The notes: generated from the letters alone by a model not told the origin. A stretch of 64,000 nucleotides of DNA from Cacajao melanocephalus (GCA_963573385.1 CAUYLG010044345.1:1-64000); one strand, 5' to 3'. Positions 17,983 through 33,388 are shown, counted from the stretch's first letter. Numbers and translations are program-made.

Positions 17983-18733
17983 TCTTTCTCTGAAGGACAC
18001 AAACGTTCACAAAGTGAAGATTCAAGCCAGTTTCTGCTAAATTAAAAACAGCTTTTTCGTGTTTAAAGTTTACAATACGAAAAATAATTTTCCTTTCTTG
18101 GGGGGATGCACGGGGGAGGCTGAGGGAGGGGCAGGGGGCCCCAAGAACATTCCATGAACCGGCCCAGACAGTTATGCACAATCGATCCAGTTAGATACGG
18201 CAGCGCCCCCCACCCTGGGCCGGCGCCCCTGCCAGCTCGTTGGGGACAAGATGTTCTGAGGTGTGAGCTGATCCAGGGGACTTGCAGCTGGCAAAGCTTC
18301 TCACTGCCCCCCGAAGGGGCCATGCCTCCAGTGGGGAAGGGTTCTCCGGGGGAGCTCAGGTCGGGGGTGGGGCTGGAATGTTCTGGTAAGTCCCCGAAGA
18401 GCACGGCTTTCCTTTCAATGTCCCTGACGGTGTGGCCTTCTTTTAGGTTCCCAACCACGTTCCTAATTTAGCACTGCCCACCCCCACAGCCCCTGGTGTT
18501 ACCCTAGCCCTGAAGGCCCGCCACACAGGAGCACCAGGCATTAAGACCAGCAACTTATGCAGAGCCATTCATGTGTGAATCCCAGGGCCCCCCTCTGGGA
18601 AGGCCCTCCGGGAACATCAGGCTTTCTCCGCTAACCTGCAACTGGTAAGTGGCCCACTCTGGGCAGCCTGGTTCACGGTTTGGCCGGCCACAATGAGAGT
18701 AGGGGGCTGAAGCCTCTTCCAAAGTGCCAAGGT

Positions 18734-19186
<453 letters not shown>

Positions 19187-19244
19187 TCAGCCCCAGCCGC
19201 ACAAGCTCAGTGCTGGGCCTGCTCCATCTCTTCACCATAACATT

Positions 19245-19250
19245 TTTATT
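19245..19250 (-). terminator. KLHL26: KLHL26 distal poly(A) signal AATAAA
   Basis: Sense-strand AATAAA (TTTATT on +), with A/T-rich surroundings. Cleavage is expected 10-30 nt further left, near 19220-19235. A sense Alu ends about 200 bp beyond it. Confidence 0.7.
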
Positions 19251-20014
19251 AAATAAAGGGAAATATCAGGAGATGACGTCTGCTAAGATAGAAGGTTAAT
19301 TCTTTACATGGTGAGTGGGTCACAGCGACAAGACATCAATCGTCTGTGAGCAGCGAGAGAGACACTTTAAGTTGCCCCGAGAGTACAAATCCCATCTATG
19401 GGACAGCGGGGCCGGCTTCTTAAAATAAAAAGTAAAACAAATTAAAAAGAAAAGCTTTAGAGGTTCAGACATTAAAACAAATGTGGCCAGAGGTGCCGCA
19501 GAGCCCTTGAGAAGGGAAAGGCCTCACTGCCGGCTCGGTAACAATGTGGACCTGGAAACAGGGCAGGCCGGGGAGCGGCAGGGTGCAGAGGGGCGAAGAG
19601 GAGGAGGGAGAATAAAGACCGCCCGGCTGACCTGCGGGAGGCGACAGTGTGGAATTCTGAAGTCAGCGTCCCCTCCAGCTGCAGGAAGGGGACTGCCCGG
19701 CCAACAGGGCAAATGCAGAGGGCCGGGATGTCTCAGCCAGTGAAGGCGTCACAAGATGCTCAGTGCCAAATGGAAGGCCCAAGGCCTGTAAGGACCGTTC
19801 CTAGGGGTTGACATGGTTTTTCGTCCTGAAGGCAGACGATGACAGGAACGGAGGCGTGACCAGAGCCTCCCCTCAGCAGCTCGGGATGGGGGAAGGAGGG
19901 CACCCCAGGAGAGACAGGCACGTGCCCTGGTCCTCCACCCACCCCAAACCAAGGGCTTCCAAGCCGCCTCTCACTGCTTCTGGAGGTCTGTGTGTTTTGG
20001 AGGTTTTGGGTGAG

Positions 20015-20020
20015 TTTATT
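20015..20020 (-). terminator. KLHL26: Possible proximal poly(A) signal in KLHL26 3'UTR
   Basis: Sense-strand AATAAA in an A/T island within otherwise GC-rich 3'UTR, about 455 nt after the stop codon. If used, the 3'UTR would be shortened by about two thirds. Use is inferred, not shown. Confidence 0.4.
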
Positions 20021-20473
20021 TTAAAAACACGTGCGCAGGAGACTTGGAAGGAGGGTGAGTCGCATACCACCGACTTTAGGTTCAGTGGTGATGAGCTCAC
20101 ATCTGAATGCCTGAAACCGTGGGGCTGGGAGGGGGAGGAGTGAGGCTGAGCCGCACAGGGACCCCCTGGAGACCTGGGACTCCACCGGCCAGCCTGCAGG
20201 CCAGGAAATCGCCCCAGGGACAAGTCTGCTGCCACAACTGGCTCGTTGGCCACTTTGTGGGCAGGCTTGCTCAAATGGACTCGGAGCCACGATCTGCTTT
20301 GGGAAGGAGGGAGGGAGGGAGGGCACCCTGGGAGGGGCACTTATCCACACGGCAGGCCTCTGGAGGGCAGCCCGGATGAGGAGGGGCATTAGGGTTCTCA
20401 GGCAGACATGCACTCGCCAAGCCCAGCTTGGAGACAGCATGCGGTCAGGCCAGGGTCCCGGGGGTCTTGGGGG

Positions 20474-22625
<2,152 letters not shown>

Positions 22626-24460
22626 TCAGAGCTACAGGAGTGGAGGCTGGGTCAGCCTCACCCACCACGTGCCTGGCGGTGGAGCAGTTAAAGGGGCCAG
22701 GTATGGCAGTGCAGGATGAGAACACACCCTGTGGCTCTGGGGACAGATCTGCAGCCCCACCTGACACCTGAGCTCAGGAGCTGCAAGACCAGTGCTCTGG
22801 AGGTGCCATGCACCAAGATTCCGCCCTCGCCTGCTCGCTGACCTAAGCAGGCAGCTCTGACATACCCAGCCTGAGTCTCAACAACCGTGATGTGAAGAGG
22901 GCAAGGTAACAAGGACCCCCAGGAGGGGACCCCCCCACCAGGAGGTTGTGCTGGAGTGACTGCTGTCTCCAGAGACTCAGCTGGTTGGGGAAGTGCCTCC
23001 CACCCAACAGCTACAACCCCACTCTGCAGTGAGAGCCCAGCTCCACCCTTGTACTGCTCTGCTCTCGGAAGCAGAACAGGAGTGGGGCGGGGACACAGGC
23101 CCTTGTGAGGGAGGGCAGTGAGGAGGCACAGACCTGTAGGTCTCAGTTCCCCCACAGCTTTTAGGTGCTCCCCAGCAGAAGAGGGGAGAGCACCCAGCTC
23201 CAGGGGCACGGGCGGTTCCTCCCAGGAGGTGCGCTGGCATGGCACAATAACTCTTACTCCCACCTGTGCACCTCCCCTGATGGCCACCCGAGGAGGAGGG
23301 AACGTCCCTTGGGCATTTGCCTCACAGAGGTCCGTCCCCTCGTCTTGCGCCTCATGTGGGCCAGGCTCCGGGCTACAGGGGAAAGGACAGCGGCCAGGGC
23401 GCTGCCTCGGAGCCGCCCACTGACTCTGCCCAGCGAGCCTCTCCTCGTCGTCTCCACGCAGTCCAGAAGCAGCATGCTGCCAGCTCCCCAGACCCTGCCC
23501 CACTTGTCCCCATGGGTCCCCGCTGGCCCTCGGGCATGATGCGATGAAGGCAGAGGCGGTCTCGGGCGACAGGAGGGAGCTTTGCCTTTTAAGGCCTTGC
23601 TGGCTGCTGTGCCAGCTCAGGGGAGCCTTTAAAGGGCATTGCTGGCTGGGCTGGCCCACCCGTCCCCAAATCCAGAATAAAAATAGAAGCGGCGCCCCAG
23701 TTGGCTCGGCTGCTGCGGCCCCCACAACAGCCTCGCTGAGCCCACGGGGCAGGCGGCCCGGTCCTTGGGGAGTGTGCGGGCGAGGTGCACACCTGGGCTG
23801 GGGCCTGGGAACTGCCCCAGGGTGGCCCAGCTTTCCCTGGCAGGGTCACTGCATGGCAGGAAGGAGGCTCGCCTGCTGGTCACCCAGGGAGGAAGACCAC
23901 CCAGCCCTGCAACAGCCCCTAGCTAGCAAGGAGAATGCACGCCCTACCCCACAGCCCTGTTCTGTGGTGCTCTTGCTTCTGGCCCGGCCATGGCACAGGG
24001 ACAGACAGACAGACCCATGTGCCCGCCATGGCCTTCTGTCACATGGTGGAAGTGCCCACAGCTCAGGGCGACAGGGAGAACTCGTGTGGGCCTCAGACAG
24101 AGCCCGGGACACAGCGTCGGCAGACACGGGGTCCCTGTGGCCCTCGATGCCCCTCCAGTCCCCCAGCTGTCCTGCTCCAGGTGTCCTGAGGGGATGCCCT
24201 AATGGCAGGGGCTTGTGCCGGTTTCACTCTTTCATCCCTGCTGGATCCCAAGGCCTAGAATACGGCCTGGCATACAGCAGGTGTCAAGTAAAGACAGATC
24301 AAAAGCCTGGCCAAACCCTGCCGGTCCACAGGGCAGGAGTGAGGGTGCCCACGGGCCGTCTCTATCCCCCCAGGCGTGTCTGCCCAAAGAGAGTAAGATG
24401 CAAACCGGGGAAAATCTGCAGCTTTACTGGACATTAACCTCTCTCTAAAATCAGAAGAGG

Positions 24461-24752
24461 CCGAGCGCGGTGGCTTACGTCTGTAATCCCAACCCTTTGG
24501 GAGGCTGAGGCGGCTGGATCACGAGGTCAGGAGTTCGAGACCAGCCTGGCCAACATGGTGAATCCCATCTCAACTAATAATACAAAAAATTAGCCAGGTG
24601 TGGTGGCAGGTGCCTGTGTTCCCAGCTACTCAGGAAGCTGAGGCAGAGAATCACTTGAACCTGGGAGGCGGAGGTTGCAGTGAGCTGAGATCACGCCACT
24701 GCACTCCATCCTGAGCAAGAGTGAGACTCCATCTAAAAAAAAATAAACATTC
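24461..24752 (+). repeat. Alu in KLHL26 intron 2
   Basis: Full Alu, antisense to KLHL26, 137 bp beyond the exon 2 donor. Confidence 0.95.
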
Positions 24753-24888
24753 GAGAGCCGGCACCAGCCATTCTCCCTCGAAGCTGTCCCTGGATGGCGC
24801 TGAGATACGCCCCCTTTAGAAGGTGGGTTCCGTCTGCCCTGTCCCCACAGGCGGCCTCCCCTCCCAGCTCCCTGCACCCAGCGCTTAC

Positions 24889-25071
24889 CTGAAGTAGTCG
24901 CTGCAGGCAGCCAGGACGACCTTGTGTGCAGGAAAGGCCTCTCTGTTGATGGTCAGCACAACATCGAGGAGCTGGCCCTGGGCGCGGAGGGTGGCCAGGC
25001 CCTGCAGGAGGCTGGTGCTGTGGCCGGCCGCTGAGAAAGTGCACTTGAGGGCCCCATTCTTGTCGGCCGTG
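24889..25071 (-). CDS. KLHL26: KLHL26 coding exon 2 (residues 28-89, start of BTB)
   Basis: Runs from an acceptor CCGCAG (25072 upward) to the donor GTAAGC (24883-24888). It encodes residues 28-89, including STADKNGALKCTF and the start of the BTB domain with the motif LDVVLTINREAFPAHKVVLA, ending at DYFR. The pattern D-V-hydrophobic then F-x-A-H-K-hydrophobic-L-A is the classic BTB beta-strand/helix signature used for dimerisation and CUL3 binding. The Arg89 codon is split across the junction with exon 3 (AG|G). The exon stands in low-repeat DNA with an Alu 137 bp downstream on its left. Confidence 0.95.
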
Positions 25072-25139
25072 CTGCGGAGAGAGCAGAGGTGGGGACACGA
25101 CCCAGAGGCCTTGAGGTTCACACACATACTACAACCTCG

Positions 25140-25440
25140 AACACAACACCCGGTGCAAGAACCAGACACAAAAGGCCGTGTGGTGTATGACTCTGCTGAC
25201 GTGAAACGCCCGGAACAGGGGAATCCACAGAGACAGGAAGCAGATGGGTGCCACCAACAGCTGGCAGAGGGGAGGGGAGTGACTGCTGGTAGGGTGGGGT
25301 CTCCTTTTGGAGGGATAAGAATGTTCTGGAACTAGATAGAGATGGCGTTTGCACACCACTGTGAATCTACTAGATGCCACTCAATTGTCCACTTAAGACA
25401 GTTTGATGTCACATGAATTTCACTCAAATAAAAAAAAACA
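25140..25440 (+). repeat. L1 3'-end fragment
   Basis: CCAGACACAAAAGGCC, GGGGAGTGACTGCTGGTAGG and ATTTCACTCAAATAAAAA follow old L1 3' ends. Confidence 0.8.
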
Positions 25441-27254
25441 AAGGACACGCGGGAGCCTTCTCGAGTCCCACACAAGCCCTGCCACGGCCCCTGCACCCCA
25501 GTGTATACGAGCCTTCTGTGCGTCAGCCCCCGCCGCCCGCTCATCCCCTCTTCTCCAGCCCCACCACCCCTTTGCTATTTCATTTGGGAAAACTGATGAA
25601 CGGGTAGCTTAGGAGCCCGTGATATACCACTTCTTTCTCAGAACACAAACAGGGCGGACCCTGTTGCCACCTCCGGGTCAGTCCCCTCCAGGACCTCCAC
25701 CCCCACCGGGCTGAGGCCACCCTCCCCAGCACCCTGCTCTGTCCTCGTGGCCTCTGCCCTCTGGAATTTGCTCTTCCATTCTGGGACCCACGCCTGCCCG
25801 TAAGTGAGGGACAGGAATGCGGGCACTGATCCTTCCAAGAAAGTGGGAGGAGACGGAAGCCTCCTCGGCCCCACTGCCGGCCAGCCCCAAAACCACCGTG
25901 GACATTAAAGAGCCGACGTCAAACACAGGGCGCACAGTGGGCACTCAGCACCGCAGCGGCACCGGAGGCCTTGACCTCCCGCAGGCCGCCCTTCCAGAGA
26001 CCCTTGGGAAAGGCTGGATGACCAAGACAAACTGCTGGGCAGAGGGGCTGCAGGACCAAGCACTGACCACAGCCCTGCAAGGCACCACAGGCAGAGCAAG
26101 TTGCCCAAGCCCCAGCCCTGCCTGCAAGTGCTCCGCGTCCTGGAGGATGAGGACATAGCGTGGAGGACCCGCTGAGGGGCCTGCGCTCAGTGGAAAGCCT
26201 TTGAGTCCCTGGAGAGGCAGGACATAGGCTACTTGGAGCCTAATACCATGATCATCTGGGCTGGCCAGCCACGCTGCCGGGGGTGCCGAAGGCCGGACCT
26301 CGTGTTTGCCTGGGAGGGTGGGGATGCAGCCTTCTGAAAGCTGAGGAGGGGAAGGAAGGAAAGGGGTCCAGGTGCACCCTGAGACTCTGGCTTATCCCCA
26401 TGGCCTTTCCCCTGCCAGGTGGAGGGGACGCCCACCTCCACTCCTCCCTTCTTCCCTTCCCCACACATCTGCCCCAATTGCACTTGCCCAGGCCGCTGCT
26501 GTGAGCCAAGCCTCAGCTCTTTCTTCCCAAGACCCATGACAGATCCACAGTCCCGAGGCTCGTGAGGAGCATGTCACAGGCACACGGGCTGTTCCCCTGT
26601 CCAGCTCCCTACAGAGGTCCAGCACCTGCCCGGACATCTCCAGGGCTGGCACCTCGTTGCTTCCCATGAATGCCACGCCCTCTCACTGACACCCAGGCTG
26701 CCTGGGGCCAAAGCCGCATCCTGCATGTGTCTCTGAGGACCCTCAAGGGGTCCACATCTCTCCTTGTCCCCAGCCTGCCTCCCTGCCTTTGCCAACTCCT
26801 CCTCCTTCCCCATGCATGCAGGCATGCCATGTGAACTTGACAAAGTAGGCCCTGTCCTCATGGGCACACGGTCCAGGAAATAGGGACCAAAAGCGGTCAG
26901 ATAACCTAGAATCAGCTTTGTGTTGCAGCTGTGGCAAGGGTTGGGTGCCATTGGGCTCCGGGTGACCCCTGCCAGCCTTTCTGTGGACACTTTGTCTCCC
27001 AGAAGTATGCATGGGCCTTGCCAGCCTTTGCCATTTTGTTATTGGTCTGGTTTTTACTTCCAAGTTCAAGGAGATTTGCGGAGAGAGATGGGAGGACTTC
27101 TTAGCCTCCTCTAAAGCTCTTGGGGGCAGGTGTGCATGTTTACATTTTCACCAGAAGAAACACATTGAACTGGGGTAATTTCATCATGGGGCCACTCAGT
27201 CCTTAGAAGTGGATTTATCATGCACCTCCGTATATAAAGAGCATCAAGAAATCA

Positions 27255-27402
27255 ATACAAATTAGCCAGGCATGCTGGCGTGCACCTGTGGTCCCAGATA
27301 CTTGGGAGGCTGAGGTGGGAGGATCACTTGAACTCAGGAGGTGGAGGCTGTAGCGAGCTGTGTTTATGCCACTGCACTCCAGCCTGGGCGACAGAGTGAG
27401 AT
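27255..27402 (+). repeat. Alu right arm
   Basis: Right-arm sequence only (AATTAGCCAGGC to GACAGAGTGAG). Confidence 0.88.
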
Positions 27403-30054
27403 CAAAAGATGCACTAATAATGTGGGCTGATGGTTCCCAGGAAAGCAAGCAGAGCTGGCTGGAAGGACCTAAGAGTCGGCCTCACTCACAGTCAGGGAAG
27501 CACACTCTCGGGGGGCTTATGAAGCAAAGTGACCCCCAGGAAGGCAGCTGGGTAGACCCAGCAATACTCTAAAGGCTCATGTCCTTTACCCAACAACTCT
27601 ATTTCTGAAACGTACCCAAATACTGTCTCTAGGGGCCACAGACGAGAAATAAGCTAACCATCCTTAGGGGAGGTACACGGAATCACAGCACCTTCCGAGA
27701 GAGGGCTGCCTTATAGCTGGGTGAGAAGGCTGATCCTGACGCATCCTGGGAAAGACGCTGCACCCAGGGGATGGCATGACGGCTGCAGGAGGAAGGAAGA
27801 GCAGAGAGCGAGCACAGCGGGATGCTCTTTGCACTCAACGTGTCATCTGCCCATGCGTGCACAGAACGTATCTGTAGCACTGAGAAGCTGGACAGAGAGG
27901 ACCTCCCTCGGGGGAGGAGAGGGGCCCCTGCCCTGCCCCCTGCTGTTCTGATGACTGAGGAACAGGAAACCAGGGAGGTGACTAGGCTTCCAAGCATGGG
28001 ATCTCTGGTTTCCCCAGCAAGCAGAGGGTGCCTGGAACCCAGAAGGCAAGATCAGTTCAGCTGGCCAGCAGGGCATCCCAGAGCAGGCATCAGGGGCCAG
28101 CAGCCTGGGCCAAGCCAGCTCTGGTTGGCTGGGAACTCAGCAGTCACTCAACCACCAGGCCTCAGCTACAAAGCAGGGGCAAACGACTGCCCAGCTCCCT
28201 AGCCCCAGGGCCACTGGAGGACGAGAGGAGCCGATGAGCAAACGCAGAGCCCTGGGACCCAGGCTGCCACTAGCAGGTGACGACTACACACTCGGAGAAT
28301 TCCGATGCTCCTATCTGGAAGTTAGGACACCCCAGGCCCAGAAAGCTGGGTGAGGCTCATCCACTGCTGGTCACAGGGTGCAGGGCCCATGCTGGACCCA
28401 AGAGGGGGAAGCAGCTTGTCCTGCCCGGGCCTCCTCCTGGTGTCCCGGTGATGTCTGACGCACTCCACACAGCTGTTTCCTTCCTCTCGTCTTAGGGATG
28501 GGACAACTGTCCCTGGAGCCCCTGCTGTCACCCTCACCCGCTGTACTGCCACCCCTGAGAAGCCAAACCCACCCTGCTGCAGCCCCTCCTGGGGAACTCA
28601 GGGAGGGAGGAGGCCAGCAGGGGCTGAAGTCCCCCAGCCTGGATGGAGAAGTGAGATGCAGCCTGGGCGGAGGTGGGCAGGCGGAGGAGGAGGGAGGGCC
28701 GGGGCCAGGGCCGATGACTAAGGTCCTCTCCAGCCGGCCACGGGGAGGAGGGGAAGGACCCATTACTCAGGCCAGCCCAGACAGGGGGCGGCCGGCGTGG
28801 CCGGGCCACAGGCCCCAGGAAGGCGGTGGCCCTGAGCCTGTCCGAGTCTACAGACGGCCACTCGAGTCACGGTCACCCGCACGTGAGTCATCGGAGCCAG
28901 TGCGTCAGCAGCCCCGGCCAGGGCCGTCTCGAGAGGCCATCGCCGCCTGCCCCGGCTGCACCCTCTGCCGGAATCTGGCCTCTGAGTGGCCACACGCCCC
29001 CGCTGCGGGCCTGGCCCGGGCTAGGGGCCATTCTGACACCCCCTTGCCGCTGTATCCTTCCATCAATGACATCGGGCATCCCAGCCAGGCCCAGGCTGTG
29101 CTGGACTCGAAGACACGCCCAGGTCTGCCCTGGCGACACCGCCCCAGCTTCTCTCAGATGTCCCTGTGCAGGGACACACTGGGGCTGGCGTCCAGGAAGC
29201 CTGGGTGGGGGGAACTCCCCCAGGTGGACCGCCTGTTATGAGATTCCCCACATCTCCAAGGGTTGCCCCCGGGACCACCTGCTCGCTGCTGACACCCCCG
29301 TGTAGGCACTGTCCCTCCCCACACTGTCCTTCGTGGGGCCCTCGAACCCTCGCCTGAGAGTCTGCTCTGGGGGAACCCACGAGGCAGGACAGCCTCATGG
29401 CGGAGGTCACAGGAAGCTCAGAGTCACAGGGGCTGTGGCCAGGCACCCGAGTGATGGAGCCTTGTGGGGGGATCAGGAACAGGGGAGGTGGGGGCTGCCT
29501 CAGGAGCCAACAGTGAGGGGCACACACCTGTCAGGGCGGGCACCCTCCTCCGGCCCGGGCTGGCCTCATCCCCACGGTCGGCTTGCCAACCCACGAGGAG
29601 CGATCCAAAGCCCCAGAACGGCTCTTTTCATTGGAATGTCCAAAAAAGAAAAAAAAAGGCAAGAACAAGAAAGAATTTCATGGAAACATTTCTTTGGGGT
29701 TTTGTAAAATCCTTTCCCACCCCCACACGGAGCCCTGCACGCGGGCCAGAACGGAGCCTGCGGCATTGCCCTCACAGGCGGCTCTGACGCGCAGTCCCTC
29801 ACTTCCCCTCAAAGCGGAGAGCACTTCCACTTTCAAAGCCAATTTTGGTTTTATTGTCCATGTGGCTCGAAGGAACACAGCAGCACAGCACAGCTGGTTG
29901 GCTCGCGCCCCGGCCGAAGCCATGCCGCCCCAGGTCCCGGTGCATGCGTGGGGAAGAGGCTGTACCGCAGGAGCCGGCAGGGCCGGCGGAGAAGCCACTG
30001 CCCACCCAGTCCCAGGCCGGCAACTGGACCACGAGCATCCTGAGAGCTTTATCT

Positions 30055-30335
30055 GAGACCCAGAGAGAGAGGGGGCAGAGGCTCGGGGAGAGGGAGACAG
30101 AGACCCAGAGAGAGGGGGCAGAGGCTCGGGGAGACAGACTTAGAGAGTTGGGGGTAGACCCAGAGGGGAGCCAGGACCAGACAGAGAAAACTGGACCCAG
30201 AAAGGGGAAAGAGACACAGAGAGAGGGAGACAGAGACCCAGAGAGATGGGGAGACAGAGGCCCAGGGAATGAGGGAGACACACCCAGAGAGAGAGGGAGA
30301 GATACAGGGAGAGAGGGACAGAAAGTCGCAGAAAG
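30055..30335 (+). repeat. Purine-rich minisatellite A
   Basis: Imperfect repeats of GACCCAGAGAGAGGGGGCAG and GGAGACAGAGACCC words, almost all purine plus C. Confidence 0.85.
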
Positions 30336-30728
30336 GAGGGGAAGTAGGGGTGGTGGCGGCAGTGGGGTGACAGTCACCCGGTGGTGTGGGGATGGGGTGG
30401 GCCCTGCTGTCCCACCACTAGCATCTCAGCCTCACAGCCACCACCCTGCTCTCCAACCACACTGACACCTTCTCTCATGACCCTTCCCACCCACTGTGAC
30501 CTCACCAAGCAGGCACAGGTCTTCACCTGCAGCCTCAAATCCCCAGCAGCCCAGGAAGGAGGTCACGTGCCCAGTACCCCTCTCCAAGATGGGAACACCG
30601 AGGCCCAGTGCCCCTACCCCACCCCCAGCAGCTGCAGTCCTCGCTGGCTCCTGGGCACGTGCCTCGAGGGTAAAAGGTGCAGAGAGGCAGGGTCCCACCT
30701 GGTCCACAGAAGCCGCTCCCCCAGCACT

Positions 30729-30742
30729 GTTGCCATGGTAAC
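30729..30742. promoter_or_regulatory. RFX X-box-like site in KLHL26 intron 1
   Basis: GTTGCCATGGTAAC, one base from the perfect X-box palindrome, in repeat-free DNA between two purine-rich minisatellites. Confidence 0.5.
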
Positions 30743-31104
30743 CACAGCATTTCACAGCATCAGGGACTGTGCTCCCAGCCCACAGGATGGGTTCTGGCAC
30801 CTCAGGCTGGCCCTCACACACTCCAGCCCCCACACTCACGTCAGTGAGCTTTCCCGTGGGACAGCTCAGACGTCCCTGAGGCCTGGCCGCCCTGCTTCTC
30901 CCCCAGGCTGTCGAAGGCTACTTCCTAGCATCCTCCCTCCTGATAAGGGGCCACCCCTTCCAAGGCACCTGCTGTTCTCTGCCTCCCTGGGCTCTGGTGG
31001 GAGTAGAAGAAAGATAATGGCTTCTGGACAGACAAGCAGGAGAGCCCAGGAGCAGGTGCAGGGTCCCACCACAGTGTCCCGCAGGCTAGGATGCCCAGCC
31101 ACTG

Positions 31105-31740
31105 ACAGACCCAGAGACTGGGACAGAGGGACAGAGATGGGGAGACGGAGGGACAGAGATGGGGAGACAGAGACCCAGAGACAGAGACGGGGAGACAGAG
31201 GGACAGAGACGGGGAGACAGAGACCCAGAGACAGAGGGACAGAGATGCACATGGAGACAGACACAGACACAGAGACACAGACATGAAGACAGGAAGACAG
31301 AGCTAGAAACAGAGGAGCAGAGACCCAGAGGTGGAGAAAGAGATACAGAGACCCAGAGACAGAGCCTCAGAGACCCAGAGACAGAGGGAGACAGAGACCC
31401 AGAGACAGAGGGAGACAGAGACCCAGAGACAGAGGGAAACAGAGACCCAGAGACAGGGAGACAGGGAGACAGAGACCCAGAGACAGGGAGACAGAGACCC
31501 AGAGACAGAGGGACAGAGACCCAGAGACAGAGAGATAGAGAGACAGGGAGACAGAGGGACAGAGACCCAGAGACAGAGTGACAGAGACCCAGAGACAGGG
31601 AGACAGGGAGACAGAGACCCAGAGACAGGGAGACAGGGAGACAGAGACCCAGAGACAGAGGGACAGAGACCCAGAGACAGGGAGACAGGGAGACAGAGAC
31701 CCAGAGACAGAGGGACAGAGACCCAGAGACAGGGAGGCAG
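31105..31740 (+). repeat. CAGAGACCC minisatellite B
   Basis: Core CAGAGACCCAGAGACAG followed by fillers, giving units of 22, 24 and 30 bp (regular from 31320 to 31738). The first 200 bp are an older, less regular form. It shares words with the array at 30055-30335, suggesting common origin. Confidence 0.92.
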
Positions 31741-32874
31741 ACTGCGGCACGGGGCCACCAGGGTGCAGCTGTGTATCCTGCTCGCCGTGCTGGTCCAAGT
31801 CATTTCAAGCAGGACCCTCTCCTCCCCCAGTGTTGGGAAGGCAGGCGTGCTGGGCAGGCCAAGTGGTAATCTCGAAGCCTCCCCACCTAGCCACCCTCAA
31901 GTCGCCTCCAAGAGCCCCATGCTACTGAGGGAGACACTCGCCGTGAGCTGGTGCAACTCACACAGCGTCCTGCATGGATGCCCTCTGACCCCTGCAAGAA
32001 AGCCCTCAGCTTCCCCTTCCTCCCAGCCCCCTGATCCGGAGCCATTCCCTACCTGTCTGTCCTTGGCTTCGGCCTGCCTGTGCCTGCCTGCTGGGTGGGG
32101 ACAGAATGACAGGAGACAGGGCCTCTGGGAGTGCCTGGCAGGAGGCGTCTGTGCCACCCGACTGCACCCAGGGCTGACACCCCCAGACAGCCCCCAGGGA
32201 GGCCAAGGCTCAGAGAGGGCAGCGGGCTGCCCGAGTCACACCAGGAGTTCAGGGAGGGCAGGCAGGCAGGCTCCAGAATCAAGGATCAATTGGAAAGGAC
32301 CGCCACCAATGACCCCAAGGACCCAGTGAGGTGGGACCTGTCCTCTCAGGCTATGCAGGTTGAGAGGTGAACCCCACAGAGCTGGGGGCAGAAGGCTGAG
32401 GCCCGCCCACCCCACCCCGCCAGCAGCTTACCCACCAACTCCACCATGAGGCCAGGGTGAGCCACGTGGCCTCCCCTGCCCTCAGCCTTGCTTAAACCTT
32501 CCAGAAGACAGGCGCTAGAGGTGCAGTGGTTTGCAAGCTGTCGTCTCAGGAGCATGGGGGTGGTCTAGATGAGGAAGGGGCTGGAGGCATGGGTGGGCAG
32601 ATGATGGATGTGTGTGGCCACCCCTCACCCGCTCCTCAGGGGTCACAAGCCTAGTGCCCTCAAGGCCGGGCTGTGATCTCCTGCCCTAAACCCAGCCTCT
32701 GACCACCGCCACTGGGAGTCTAGGATGTGTGGGGCTCTGACTGCGGCCAAAGGACAAGAAGATACTATGCGCAGCGCCCCTCATCCCCGACCTGCCCAAC
32801 TCCAGCCACTTCTCAAGGCCAACAAGAAGGAAGCCCCACCATCCCGACAAAGGCCCAGAAGACAAGGGGGTGTT

Positions 32875-33388
32875 CAGACCCCACCTCCCTGACCAGCGCA
32901 AGCTCTCTGCCTCCACAGCACCCCTCCCATCCTGGCTCAGGTGCAGATGACAATGCTGGGGCGTCCCCACTGGAATACACTGACCAAGGGAGCACCCCGT
33001 CTGTGCAGTCTTGGCTCTTGGTTCACCTTTTGGCAGGCAGTCTCTAAAGGGGCACCGCTACCATCCCATCTTACAGACGGGTAAGCTGAGGCACAGAGTT
33101 CCGACACTGGCCCAAAGTTACACAGTAAACAGACAGGGGGACACTAGGCTTGGCCAAAGGAGACATTCCTCGGCCAGCACACGGGTGCTAGTCAGCCTCT
33201 CCCCAGCCCCAGGAGGATGGGCCCCTGATCGTGAACATCATGCAGATGGGGTGACTGAGGCACAGAGGGCTGAGATAGCTCGCCAAGGCTCTGCCTGAGC
33301 TGGGAGGATGGACATGGAGCTGAACAGCAAGAGGAGCAAGACAGGGGCTCTTTGGTGCCAGCCCTGGGCAAGAATGCGGATTTACCCG
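32875..33388 (+). repeat. Inverted duplication, left arm
   Basis: The reverse complement of 34663-35150 aligns along this segment at roughly 75-90 percent by eye. Landmarks in both arms are CTGCCTCCACAGCACCCCTC, GGGACACTAGG, GAGCTGAACAGCA and AGCAAGAC. A MIR-like piece (CATCCCATCTTACAGACGGG) lies inside, but homology extends well beyond it. The left arm has an extra 60-70 bp near 33190-33265. Confidence 0.85.

Larger units (their letters stand above)
19230..20473 (-). other. KLHL26: KLHL26 3'UTR
   Basis: About 1.24 kb between the stop codon (20474-20476) and the distal poly(A) signal; no Alu lies inside it. It is moderately GC-rich, with a poly-purine/pyrimidine patch (GGGAGGGAGG at about 20307-20323). 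It contains a second AATAAA on the sense strand at 20015-20020, which could give a shorter transcript. Confidence 0.8.

Noticed and set aside
22688..23725. 345-codon open frame on the minus strand within KLHL26 intron 2
   Set aside because: GC-rich DNA makes long chance frames likely. The protein has no recognisable domain, and an equally long frame (297 codons, 23544-24437) runs on the other strand.
31105..31740. CRISPR-like direct repeats
   Set aside because: Units are contiguous with no unique spacers, and the genome is a vertebrate's; it is a minisatellite. The same applies to 5757-6190.
31331..32329. 332-codon open frame on +
   Set aside because: Most of it is translation of the CAGAGACCC minisatellite (repeating ETQRQRD), so it reflects repeat periodicity, not a gene.
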